This document shows, piece after piece, positions 10,649-21,415 of a DNA stretch of 64,000 nt; position 1 is the stretch's first letter, and each line of letters begins with the position of its first letter. Under the pieces are notes generated by a model. It saw nothing but the letters and a program-made list of their open reading frames with translations, ran no database searches and had not been told where the DNA came from. Made by a program: the position numbers and the translations under genes. Source of the stretch: Ophioderma brevispina (lineage: Eukaryota; Echinodermata; Ophiuroidea; Amphilepidida; Ophiodermatidae). The stretch covers positions 47,537 to 111,536 of the forward strand of contig JAMKCH010035767.1 in the NCBI GenBank assembly GCA_023653785.1, given 5' to 3'.

Positions 10649-10929
10649 ACGATGCGATTGACTGAGCTACGATACGATTGCCTGAGCACGCCTGCACGAT
10701 ACGATTGGCTGAGTACCGCCTGCACGATACGATTGGCTGAGCACGCCTACACGATACGATTGGATGAGCACGCCTACACGATACGATTGGATGAGCACGC
10801 CTGCACGATAGGATTGGATGAGCACGCCTGCACGATACGATTGCCTAAGCACGCCTGCACGAGACGATTGGCTGAACACGGCTGCACGAGACGATTGGCT
10901 GAGCACGCCTGCACGATACGATAGACTGA
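10649..10929. repeat. 27-bp minisatellite, about 10 copies
   Basis: The consensus unit is ACGATACGATTGGCTGAGCA followed by CGCCTGC. It repeats about ten times with scattered substitutions and one 28-bp unit. Because 27 is divisible by three and the unit lacks stops, both strands stay open (a nine-residue peptide repeat such as TIRLAEHAC on +). There is no sign of selection for either frame, so this is a minisatellite and not a gene. Confidence 0.93.
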
Positions 10930-11686
10930 AGCTAGTGCATTATGATTGAGGGAGCGAGATTTTTTGTAAACATAATTTGTGAAAGCCAGAAATGCGATGG
11001 CAAGGCATGACAGGCAATTGATTAGCAGTGTAAATTACATTTAGCTCATTTCATGCTTCACAATCATCTCTACTCGATAGATCTAAATTTCAAGTGAAAC
11101 GCCCGTAACAATTGGAGAGCGGGTTTTGCGCCTTCTGAATTACGCAGTGTCGAATTGATTTGTAATCAAGTAAAAACGGTTCACAATCCGGAAAGTGCAA
11201 ATAAACAGCGCCTCCTTCACAAGATGATGTAATTTCTTAGTTGTTATTCTAATGTTCCTCAGTTTGAATTCACATATTACTCACTTTTTGGGATACATTT
11301 TCATCTGATTGAATTTGCAGATTACGAGATTCCTCCCTAAGAACGAACTTCTTTCGACTGCAAGTGTCGAGATTGTAACTAGGGACAGCGAACAATACGG
11401 AACTATTGCTATTGTACACGCTACCCTTTCGAGAAACGACGGATCCATCGATTCTACGTAAAATAGCCTACTTGTTATACTTACAGGGCCCGTAAGCGTA
11501 ATAGCGAAGGAGATGTTCTGGCCGTTTGTGCGTTTTTGCCCTAGCCGGTGCTGGTTTATCACTAACCGTGTTCTTAAAAAATGTACTTGATCATAAGAGA
11601 GGTACACTATCGAATGTTATTACACCTCATGAATATTCATGAAATAGGCCTATGTCATTTCAATTCATTTGTCACAATTCTAAAAC
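10930..11686. other. No recognised feature
   Basis: A modest open frame on the - strand around 11281-11607 has no family motif. Nothing else supported. Confidence 0.3.
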
Positions 11687-12042
11687 AGTTAACATCCTAC
11701 GTCACTTCTTTTGTTGCCTGCGAATCCATTCCTGCGAATCGTTTTGGCCCATAGTATTATCTAACAGATACAATTGCCCATTGTGTAACAGTCAGGCCGA
11801 CCTATTTCAAGATACCATGCCCTAACATGTTTACAAACATTGCTGTTAACTGGTCTATTACAAGTGCTATTTTTCTAGAAGTTAACATCCTACGTCACTT
11901 CTTTTGTTGCCTGCGAATCCATTCCTGCGAATCGTTTTGGCCCATAGTATTATCTAACAGATACAATTGCCCAGTGTGTAACATTCAGGTCGACCTATTT
12001 CAAGATACCAGGCCCTAACATGTTTACAAACATTGCTGTTAA
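11687..12042. repeat. 193-bp tandem duplication
   Basis: The unit starting AGTTAACATCCTACGTCACT at 11687 is repeated at 11880 with few differences and contains GCCTGCGAATCCATTCC and ACATGTTTACAAACATTGCT. The second copy is interrupted at its GTTAAC site by the element at 12043-12594 and resumes at 12599 with CTGGTCTATTACAAGTGC, giving an exact full/empty-site comparison. Confidence 0.9.
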
Positions 12043-12594
12043 AGCAATATTAGAAAAAAATTTTGAAGGGCCGCCCCAATTTTTCAAAAATTTGGAGATT
12101 TTACACGGTTGCATTGGTAAACTGGCTAGTAAACTATACTGTGAATGGTTAAGCTCGAAAATGTCTATGTGTCACAAACGAAGGAATTTTGTACTAGAAT
12201 AATTATTATCGGGGATCCCCGATAATAATTCAACGGCTGCTGGAAACGGCCTTCCAATAGGAAATAGCCGGGAAGGGAAATAGCGCCATGTACGTGTCTA
12301 CGCTCATCCATTAGTTGTTTTAATAGTTCGGCAAGTCAAGTTAGAGGTTCATTTTCTCGAGCGGTGGCACTATCATCATGGGACGGACATGACGTAGCAT
12401 TTCCAGCTTCTGCCGTTAAGTCCAATCTGGGGGACTCCCATTCTAATTACAAAATCGATTATTTTGTGATTAATACGCATTTTTTAGCATTCTCGTTCGC
12501 AGGTATAGTTTCCTGACAATTACCAACGTAACTGTGCAAAAATATCAAATTTTGAAAATTGGGGGCGCTCTTCAAAAAATGTGCCAATATTGCT
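12043..12594. mobile_element. 552-bp TTAA-flanked MITE (piggyBac-like target)
   Basis: Bounded by TTAA at 12039-12042 and 12595-12598. The matching site in the upstream tandem copy (around 11853) has a single TTAA. The ends are inverted repeats: both start AGCAATATT, then share a TTTTGAAG block, a GCGCCCC-type block and an AATTTT-CAAAA block over about 50 bp. No transposase frame is present. TTAA duplication is characteristic of piggyBac-type transposases, so this is likely a non-autonomous derivative; that step is inference. Confidence 0.85.
12201..12230. other. Perfect 30-bp palindrome
   Basis: The 15-base half AATTATTATCGGGGA is followed directly by its exact reverse complement. It lies inside the TTAA element, left of centre, and could form a cruciform or RNA hairpin with no loop. 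Confidence 0.95.
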
Positions 12595-12630
12595 TTAACT
12601 GGTCTATTACAAGTGCTATTTTTCTAGAAG

Positions 12631-13737
12631 TGCGGACTATTAGCTTACAACCTCATCCCCAGAGTTAACAAGGAGGTGTAATAAAACAAAATGATATACA
12701 TGGGAAATGGCTTACTATGTTTCCCTCGGCACTGGCTACAGATCCATCGCCCAAACCATTCCGGGTTCGGAGAACCGGGAGATAGGCCTTCGGGGAAATA
12801 TTGTAATCTATTCCCCATAACCATGTAGTATTTGTATACTAGACATACCTAAATATGTAATATTTGTTTTAAATATTTAACTATTTCGCATATAATGCTA
12901 ATGAAACTCAAACACGTCAAATTGTTATCAATTATTCAAATGGGACTGAAACACAGAATTGATTGTAGAGCCGCGATTGTCTGACTTCGCCGCAAACCTA
13001 TGCATTGGTATACCATTACCACATGCATTAATCGGGATGGTACCCGAAGAACTAATAATGTATTGGATGTCACTAGTGTGATTTACATATTTATGAGAGG
13101 TACTGACATGTGAGGAAAATAAGCGTTTGGGGGTTTTGGCTTCATAGATTAAATTCAAACAAACATGGAGGCCACCAATGTTGTCGGTTGGGGACGCCGG
13201 CGGTCCTGAAAGTGTGTAGTCTGTGTCACAGACTGCGAAAGATATTATCTAAATTGGCACTGCGCGAGAGATTAACGTTATCAGTCGTCATAGAGAATGT
13301 GTGTAATTGAAACTAAATCTCAAATATTATCCGGAAAACGGAGGGGTTCTATGGAAGTTTTGGCATCAGAGGGTCAGTTACTATGTTTTGTTTTAAATAT
13401 GTATCGTAATTGGGTCTGAACCTATAGAACCTAGCGAGAAAATTGAACGTTTTTGGTCCGGTACTTCGGTACTCGCAGACACGAAAAAGTTAACACGCAA
13501 TCTCTACGGGCGAATCCATTTTTCCCACAATGCCTTTCGGTATTTTTTCAGTCTTGAGAATTTTCAAACACTGGTTTTCAATTTATTTTTTTCAATTACA
13601 GGAATTACGTACTTACCGGACCGCCGTAGTTGGGGACGTAGCGCTTCTATGCAGATTTTGGGCGAAATTATGCTCCAGGAGAATATGGGCAGGACCATAT
13701 GGTCCCGGAATTCATATAGTCAAAGACATATAGTCAA
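12631..13737. other. No recognised feature
   Basis: Short frames on both strands around 12928-13310 were read; no domain was recognised. No repeats of note. Confidence 0.3.
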
Positions 13738-14045
13738 GTCAAATATGTTCCATGAGCTCCACGAGCATATTTGAATATGCTCCACGAGCATATTTGAATA
13801 TGCTCCAAGAGCATATTTGATATGCTCCTGGCACATATTTGAATGCAGTGGAGAATATTCTAAGTCAAATACTGCTCCTAGAGCATATTTGCCATATGTT
13901 CCTGGAGCATGTGAATTAAAATTTCACTTAGAATAAATCTCCAGGTAATTTATGCTCCAAGACCATATGGTCATTTGACTTAGAATAAATCTCCAGGTAA
14001 TTTATGCTCCAAGACCATAATGGTCCTGGACCATATTGTCCAGGA
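13738..14045. repeat. Palindromic tandem array around GCTCC-GAGCATATTTG
   Basis: Successive variants of GAGCATATTTGAATATGCTC, itself nearly palindromic, recur every 23-30 bp from about 13750. The array then passes into two copies of an approximately 54-bp unit (GACTTAGAATAAATCTCCAG... ending at GACCATA/TGGTC) at about 13923 and 13977. Internal symmetry means each unit could fold on itself. Confidence 0.85.
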
Positions 14046-14609
14046 GCACAATTTCAAGCCAAAATCTCATAGAAGCGTACTTAGGGTGGTTTGTCCGACC
14101 ATTGAAAGGTCGGATGTTCACGATCACATGTTGCCGGCATATTTTATCTTTTACGTCATGTATTCTTACCATTGCACTCTAAAATATATCATTTTTATCA
14201 CCAAATGTTTTAAAATAATTCAATCGATAACTGAAAGTCAAAATAGAGCTAAAATAGTCACCTACGGACTGTCCGAAAAAATACAATCAACAACCAACCA
14301 CACAACTGTTTCTTTCTGTGCGATATTTAACTGTATTTTTTAGACCAGTCTCAAAGCTAAATGTTCGTTTTTATTCCACCATTTGAGCACCCTAACTGGA
14401 GATATTGTCAATTGAAAACAAGGGATAAAATACCGCTTGTGCCAGTTTCACTTAAGGGTTCAAGAAACTAACGATATAAGGTGTGTAGCTCTAGTTGGAT
14501 TAAACTGTTTTAAAACAAAACAATCTTGTATAGATCTAGAGTGAATGTATTATCATACAATGGATTAATCAACATATTTTTTAAAACTGTGAAGGCACTA
14601 GAAATTATG
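14046..14609. other. No recognised feature
   Basis: AT-rich sequence. A 107-codon frame at 14020-14343 has no family motif and overlaps the end of the tandem array. Confidence 0.3.
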
Positions 14610-15530
14610 TTGGGGAATGGGGGAACTCTCAGTCTCAGGGGAAAAAACCATGAATTCATGTAAACTTTACTGGGGAAAATATGCGACAAGTCACAAGGTT
14701 CTGTTGGGGACAAATGTGGGGAAAAGGTCTGTTGGGGGAGGACCCATCTGTGCTGTCCCCTTCCCGACTGCCTTCAAGATACCAGAGAGAAACTTAATGC
14801 AAACAGTGTTGATTGAAACAATTAAAGAAAGGGTGGTGGTGTTCAAAGGTCTCAATTTTACATGTGCCAAGTGTGTTGTTATTGGTTATACGTTATGCTG
14901 GAACCCAGGGTACTTGTGAGGCAACAAGCCTGATTTGAACTTAATTCCCCAATACTACGTATATTTTAGTGGCAACATATTGACATAAACTATGAAATTG
15001 TATTTTTTCATCTACAACTGATTATTTATGACATGTTATTTATTTTCTGTTCTTTCGGACTTTAGACGTGTTAGATAATGTCTGAAAGATCTAAACAAAA
15101 ACATTCTATAGTTCTGGAAAGACTAGCGTAATTCTTGCCCAATACGGGGGGTTGGTATGCGACCAAAACTCGCTTAAATACTTAATACTATCCATGCTTA
15201 CTGTATAAGAATAATGACAAGGAAACGAAACTTATACCTATTCTCTTTTAATCTTCAATTAAGAATGTCTTGAAGTTGATTTTCAATGGCAAATGGTAAT
15301 ATAACTGTGTTGATAAAAGGTATAGCTGAAACTAGTCTAAGGTTTTTTATTCAAGTATCTCAGATAATTGGCGCATAACACTTGAACTGGATGTCCTAAT
15401 TAAACCAACTAAAAATCTTATGAAAGCTGAAATATTCCTGAAAAGAATCCTTTTACCTCCAGTTGGGATGGACGTACTTCACCCTAAACACATTTTTAAT
15501 GTATATTTTTTGGGTGACAGTCTGTAGAAT
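14610..15530. repeat. Dispersed repeat, copy 2 (partner at 2790-3450)
   Basis: Shares the CTGTTGGGGACAAATGTG block, the AATGTCTTGAAGTTGA block, TCTCAGATAATTGG, the AAACCAACTAAAAATCT block and the terminal TGGGTGACAGTCTGTA with the copy near 3 kb. This copy is longer in the left part, with extra G/C-rich sequence around 14725-14790. Confidence 0.65.
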
Positions 15531-16639
15531 ATTGTGTGTGTGGTACATTTGTACTTTTTGCAAGTTTAAAATTATTATAATACTATAATCCTTCTAATAC
15601 TTTAGTCACACAAAATACCGCACACGGAAAAAAAAGAACGGAAAGTTCAAACAGCCCCATTATATAGAATTTTGCACTTATATTTATTTTCATTTTACAC
15701 TTAAGTGTTAATTGATAAAGTTATAACTGCATTAAAAATTAAAAGTATCAACGTTATTTGTTAGCTATAGTCAAGATATCAACGGAGCACAAATGCCTTA
15801 AAACACAAAAGTATATTGGAGGCAATTCCAGGAAACATTTTGGGGATGACAAGTTTCTGTAAGAAATGTTAAAACACAAAGGAATATTGGAGTAAATTCC
15901 TGTAAACATTTTATGGATGACAAGTTTCTGTAGGAAAGGCGGTCCAAATTCCTGCACCGTCTTTTGCGATTTATCAATGTTGACATCTTTATGCACAGAA
16001 AAGTTATTATCAATTATACGTCAACGTAAAAATGAGAGGTGCTTACATTGATCATTCCTATAGCCAAAAAAAGCCGAGCAGATAAAATCACGGTCCGATT
16101 TACCATGTTTTCTCCCTCGCATGGAAGCATATCACCAAAAACTCCGTATTACAATTTTGATATAATATTGGATGGCCGGGACATGCTTTTAAATGTGTTA
16201 AAGACACTATCAGTGATTCACCCAAAAGAGTCCAACTATTTGAAATTTGCAGGAATAGCTTAAAACTGAAGGATACGTCTGTAGATTTCTCATAAGTTAC
16301 TTTTTTCAACTGAACAGTTGCCAGAAAAGGAAGAAAACGGCATTTAGTTGGGTCATTTGGGGCAATTCCATGACCGTGGAGAGCAGAGCATCATTTCTCA
16401 GTGGATTTGTCTTCTATGAAGGTTAATGAACACATTTAGTGGGGGTGCCCCTCGAGAAAGTGTGGGCGGAATCCAGGAGGGGGAAAATTCATAATACAGG
16501 GGTCAAAAATGAAACATGCTTGGAATCTGATTTTCGAAGATTTTTTCGTGTTTATACTTTAGCAAATCACTGATATTGCTTTTAACCTGAAACCTTTTAA
16601 CCTGAAACACTTTAGCACTTTCTCAACTTTGGTTTGGGT
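15531..16639. other. No recognised gene; small local repeat
   Basis: A short local duplication is visible at about 15800-15930: AAACACAAAGTATATTGGA-like and ATGGATGACAAGTTTCTGTA-like segments occur twice. Nothing else supported. Confidence 0.35.
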
Positions 16640-17034
16640 AGGGACGTGCCTCCGCGACTCTGGAAGTAAGACCCATAGCTATACCATTTTTTGCCAAAAA
16701 AGGGGACCCATAGCTATACCAGAGATACAATTTTTGGGCCAAATTTAACCCAAATTTGCCATTTTCACCACAAAATTTTGACATTTTAAGCAAATTTGGA
16801 CAATTTTGGCTTCAGATTGAGGACATTTGATTAATTTTCCAACCATTTTTATAAATTTTGGTTTTCGATTGAGAAAATGTGACTAATTTTCCAACAAATT
16901 TTGAAAGCGACCCATTGCTATACCAAAATTGACATGAAAAAAGGGGTCATTGATATACCAGAAGGCTGAAAATGGGACCGATGTCTTTGGCACGTCCCTG
17001 TATGGTCATTTGTGTTGAGAACCCCCCCCCCCCC
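16640..17034. repeat. Degenerate ACCCATAGCTATACC repeat, ending in poly-C
   Basis: ACCCATAGCTATACC or a close variant occurs at least four times between 16665 and 16965, among TTTTGG/CCAAATTT-rich sequence. GACGTGCC appears near the left end and its inverse GGCACGTC near the right end, so the whole may be the inside of an inverted-repeat element. A C run lies at about 17021-17035. Confidence 0.5.
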
Positions 17035-17354
17035 CGGAAATCAACTTACGTTTTAACGTTTTTATGGAATTATTTTATAATATAGCCACTGTAAAGTTGT
17101 TTTATTCAGAAACCTAGATTCACAGGGTTAAACACGAGAAAATATACATTGGAGTCAATTCCCTTAATATGCATGCTGTTTGACCGATCCATCCCCTTTA
17201 AGATTACAGAATCAATGACTATGTTCATGTAATAAGTTAATTTCAACACCTTTGGTGATAATAAAAATGCAATGTATTTACAATAAAGACATTATGTACA
17301 AATTCACCTTACCTCAATCACTCCAAACCACTCTTTTACTATAAATTAAAAACC

Positions 17355-18209
17355 TTAAAGGGACATAATGGCATGAAAACAAAATTGACATAATGAAAAG
17401 GACCCTTACTGAAATCACTTCCACGAGTTTGAAAACAAGTTGGATGTTTATATTCTGTAAAAACCACTGACCTCTACACATGGATAGTCGGGGTCGGTGT
17501 CGCCGGTTGAAACATCAGGAAGTTGGTTTTTGACCTATACAATATGGCGGGAAACAATGCATACACCTTGTCAAACAATAGAACATATGTGTGGAATGTG
17601 TGCACCAGCAGGTGTATGCATTGTTTCCGCCATATTGTATAGGTCAAAACCAACTTCCTGTTGTTTCACTCGGCGACCATTCAACTGTGCGGCAGCCCGC
17701 TATCCATGTGTAGAGGTCAGTGGTAAAAACAGGAAAAACAGGAAGAGTTCCGGGGGGGGGGGTGGCAGTTTTTTTTTTTGTGGCAATTTCTGGAACAAGG
17801 ATGCTGACAACATTACTGCCAGCATTTACCAAACTTGAAAAGCATGTTGTCATCAGCTCACAGACCATTGCTATTGTATATGTGCTAATCCCGGCTAATC
17901 CATCTTTCACTTGCCAGATCAATATCTTACTACAAGCCTAAAGTACAATGCCTGAATCCCGGTCTGAATGCTTTTGAATTGTGTCGCAAAACATGCCTAG
18001 ATACAACTGTAAATTCTGTCAGGGATGTGAACACCTTGCTTTTCTGTTCCAGAAATTGCCACAAACTGCCACCTACCCCCTGGAACTCTTCCTGTTTTTA
18101 CTATTTTTACAGAAATGTAAACATCCAAATTGTTTTCAAACTCGTGGAAGTGATTTCAGTAAGGGTCCTTTTCATTATTTAAAATTTTTATGCCATTATG
18201 TCCCTTTAA
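17355..18209. mobile_element. Outer inverted-repeat element (long-arm MITE)
   Basis: Left arm 17355-17567 starts TTAAAGGGACATAATGGCAT. It pairs with a right arm that begins at 17611 and ends at 18209 with the exact inverse ATGCCATTATGTCCCTTTAA. Arms include a block around CAATATGGCGGGAAACAATG and one around GACCTCTACACATGGATAG. Only about 43 bp separate them at the apex. The right arm is interrupted by a second element at 17726-18101. No protein is encoded. Confidence 0.85.
17726..18101. mobile_element. Inner inverted-repeat element nested in the right arm
   Basis: The ends are mutual reverse complements: AAAACAGGAAGAGTTCC with a G-rich tract and TGGCAATTTCTGGAACA on the left, and TGTTCCAGAAATTGCCA with GGAACTCTTCCTGTTTT on the right. 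TA dinucleotides sit at both junctions (17724-17725 and 18102-18103). It splits the outer arm precisely: the uninterrupted partner in the left arm runs straight through this point. Probably a Tc1/mariner-size MITE; superfamily inferred from TA only. Confidence 0.8.
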
Positions 18210-18298
18210 AAATCTTTGACATAAACTTCAAACTGCTCTTTTTATGTCGTTACTCCAACAAGGATCTTCCGAGTTCATTTTGATGGTTTCTTTATACC

Positions 18299-18448
18299 AA
18301 AATAGTGAAATTCATAATTATAACACAAGAAATGCTCATCATTGCCAGACTCCTAAATGCCGTTCCTCATTAATTAGAAAACTCAATCAAATTAGTGGTC
18401 CCACCTCAGTTGCTTCAAACTCAAATATACAAAAAATACTTAATTTGT
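18299..18448 (+). pseudogene. LINE ORF2 C-terminal fragment
   Basis: The frame reads SEIHNYNTRNAHHCQTPKCR and then IRKLNQISGPTSV before a stop at 18448. The HxYNTR(N/H)A motif followed by a 'GPxxWN'-type segment is typical of the C-terminal end of CR1/Jockey-group non-LTR retrotransposon polyproteins. No endonuclease or reverse transcriptase is attached. A LINE-style 3' tail (ATGAAATAAACTGAAACTGA) occurs at about 19513-19533 and may belong to the same insertion. Confidence 0.6.
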
Positions 18449-19204
18449 GATTATAATGGTTTATATTTATTGCACATACCTGTCATCATACTGCTCTATT
18501 GTACATTCTGTATGGCCGTCCCTTCCCTTAAGATTAGCATAATCCATTGGGCTAAAGCGCCGTGTTGTTGATATTCGGCGAAGTTTTCCTGTCTTATAAG
18601 TGGCTCCCCTTAGTATTTTCCTCTTCATAAATATTATCTTGTCTGAAATGTTATCTACATTACTCTATCTTTTTATTGGCATGGTTGAGATCAAAGCTTC
18701 TTAAAGCCTTATGGGTTTATATTGATCTCCCCCATTCAGTTAAATCACACTGTATGTAAGTTTATGGTTGGCAATTATTATCATCATATCATAATTTATC
18801 ATTCATAGACATGAATACTGTAATTCATTGGTTGATAGTCTTCCGTATTACCTATCACTCGGCTCTCCTGAGTAAGTTTTGCAAGTAATATATCCCGTAC
18901 CATTACAGCGCTTTACTACAGCCCTCAACACGCGGCAGCCCCGCGCTCAGTCCCCCCCTTTACTGGAGAGAACACGGCCCGGTGTAATCTAGTGTCTGTG
19001 TTAGCGTTATACGATACGAAGTGTACGCGTGAAGTGCAAGCGTGCGCGCACTGCTCGATAAGTTGCACTATAAAATAACTTCTTTCCATCAGTTAGAAGG
19101 CAGAGGCAAAAATGAAGTATAGGCTAAAATTTTAGGTCTAAATAAGAGAAACAAGGACAGTAAGATTTATAGTGTTAGCAATTCATGTGTCTACTGAATG
19201 ATAA

Positions 19205-19352
19205 CTTCGGTTACCCCCTGGTTGTTCTCATGCAAATACCGAAAAAATGTCAAAGGTTTTGATGCCATACCACAATCGGCCTGACGGCCTCGTGGGCGTA
19301 TGGCACCAAAACCATTGATATTTTTTCGTATTTGCATGAAAAACAGGGGATT
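19205..19352. mobile_element. Small foldback element
   Basis: The left arm (about 19205-19260) and right arm (about 19297-19352) are inverted copies built on CATGCAAATACGAAAAAAT, GGTTTTG and GCCATAC, flanked by CCCCTG and separated by about 30 bp that include a GGCCTGACGGCC-like dyad. The equivalent place at about 22050-22130 in the neighbouring duplication holds only the right half. Confidence 0.65.
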
Positions 19353-20099
19353 AACGAATAGTATTATTAAATTATACATTACTGTAATACTACTCATTCA
19401 ATTATATTTAAACTCATTACCAAATAAACTTTATACCAAGTCTACAGAGTTTTGTTTAAACGACTTTACTTGTAATATATCGCCTATTTGTTCAATATTC
19501 GTGTCGGGAATGAATGAAATAAACTGAAACTGAAACTAATATCATGGAAGTCTTTGGTATCATAATTACTATGATACAGCATTTTGTGTTGTCAAAAGTA
19601 ATTGGTGTTCTTCTTTGCTATTGGTCAATATTTTAGAGCATAAATGAGGACACTTTATATTTGTTGAAGATGAAGCCAGTGTCTTTAACAGATTACAGAA
19701 TGTTTAACGTCCAGTATTTCTTTTCTCTGAAATACGCCACGGGAAACGAACGGACAAAAATGAAACCTCGCATGGTCATGCCATGCAATTTGACACAGAT
19801 CTACAAAAAATGAAGCCTTAATTTTTATAATTTGATTTACCTGATAAAAACCGGCCTCATGCTTTTGAGCGTACTTTACTCATATATATCCCACCCAAGT
19901 TTGGTAAGAGTGCGAGTCCCGTGTTCAGCCAATCAATGCTTTGTCGCTCGGTGACTATGCCAACCAGAGTTAAACGACATACTTTCCAGAAAACTACACC
20001 TGACCTGTAGACAAACGTGTAACAAACACATGTAACTCATATTTTTGTGGAATGTTTCTTTTTCGTACGTTAACGGTTTGTTCGGTTGCGGCCACATTC

Positions 20100-21415
20100 C
20101 GTTTGCCGAACTACGGTCTGAACATTTGTACAATTGTGTAGAGAAAAGGATTAATGGCTGAATAATTGGCAAAATGAAAGCAACAGTCAAGCATAGACAT
20201 TTGGGTCAACGGTGAAACTTTGCTCTGTGCAAGAATGCACACCATGAATAAGAGGTACCCAACAGCACAAACATCGGTAAAAATACGATAAGGCATGTTT
20301 AAAAGCCATGAGCACTTTAAGTATCTATCACTTTGTTTTCGTCTGCCTGTTTAGCAGTTGCTTTTCAGTCATGAAAATTTGTATATAACATACGGCAACA
20401 TTGATAAACAAGAATAGATTTATGCCGATTGAAAAGGATAATGGAAAAGTATGCTGCTGCTTGGTTATCCAGTGATTTCGAGTGGTTTTATATTCACACG
20501 AATCTGAATCGTGGTCTGTGTCTGTCAATATTAAAGTCGTACCACCTATTTCACTAACCAATTCCACCTTTAGAATTTAGAAACATTGAGGTCAACTTTT
20601 TCCTCTTACCACTCTCTCTGTAGGTTATTAGTTTCAGACATATTCGAATCACCTTACATCAATTGGCTTCAAACCATTGGAATACTACACAAACCTTCAG
20701 AAACTTCAAAAAGATCGGGAAAAGTAAAAGACATAACTATGGTGTCACAACTAAACGATTATTCCAATGATCCAAATAAAAATCACGCAGGTTTTCGCAG
20801 CTGTTGATCTGATACGGTAATCACTTAGCGAATACTTAATACCTTGAAACCTATCAAAACTGATTAATGTAATTAAAAAGACGGACACTTCAATGGAAAG
20901 ACAGCAAATTGACAGTATACAATGAGGGGGATTTGCAAAGAGGACACTCCAATGCATCAGACTACGACCGGAAAGTGTCACCAGAATTAGGTATATGTGA
21001 TGCTAACAAAACCATACTTATCCCCATCAGGAAATCCGAAATTGAAAGATGTGATATCAGTATGTTTTGAACTTTGTTGGATTTTTTGTCCCTGGAGTCG
21101 AAGACAAAAACTAAGCCATTGAAACAATAGCAAATAATCCGAGAAGCTACATGGACACTGGTAGTAATAACAAATTTCAACATTTTTGGGGGGGGGGGGG
21201 GGGGGGGTGTGCGCATCAAGTGAGGATATACAGAAGTGGATATTTAAGAGATACAGGTGATATTAATTGCAAAACAAGCAAGCAATGCGACGTTGTCGCA
21301 CTAAGAACGTAAATAGAATTGTTTAATCCTATAAACGATGAGTTTTCTTCACTCTGTATACAATTGTTGGATCTTAGATCCAGAATAGTTTTATTCGTGT
21401 TGTGGTAAGTACCGG
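20100..21415 (-). pseudogene. LRR-7TM receptor, 7TM block copy 1 (frame-disrupted)
   Basis: A class A GPCR of the LRR-containing type (LGR, relaxin receptor, GRL101). Read on the - strand: the last LRR region with LDLRSNN near 21370; TM1-TM2 with NILISHLSISDFLMG (conserved Asp of TM2); TM3 with EVSVFLITLISFDRF (D-R-F in place of D-R-Y); TM4 VIFIWIIGIIV; TM5 SIGINLFLFINVAVCYIQIF; TM6 PYRIFTDVCAVGYLLFMV; and TM7 ending SAINPFLYT (the NPxxY site). The pieces lie in different frames. A 20-base G run (21188-21207 on +) sits just before TM1, where copy 2 has a few bases only. It is either a decayed duplicate or an intact exon with sequence errors. Ligand unknown. Confidence 0.75.

Noticed and set aside
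10667..10924. Possible repeat protein on + or - strand
   Set aside because: Both strands are equally open because the 27-bp minisatellite unit lacks stops; no start context or flanking domain.
10649..10929. CRISPR array
   Set aside because: Units are contiguous 27-bp repeats with no unique spacers, in a eukaryotic context.
12928..13310. Possible small gene on either strand
   Set aside because: Basic, Cys/His-containing stretches do not form a zinc-finger or THAP pattern with correct spacing.
13738..14045. CRISPR-like palindromic repeats
   Set aside because: Spacing is irregular, the intervals are themselves repeat variants, and there are no cas genes.
19933..20190. Separate small protein overlapping the receptor end
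   Set aside because: It is the receptor C-terminal tail read after a frameshift past TM7, not an independent gene.
20962..21219. Receptor start at a proline-rich N-terminus (MMRTPPPP...)
   Set aside because: The prolines come from the G/C run inserted before TM1; the other copy and the LRR cap show that the protein continues upstream.
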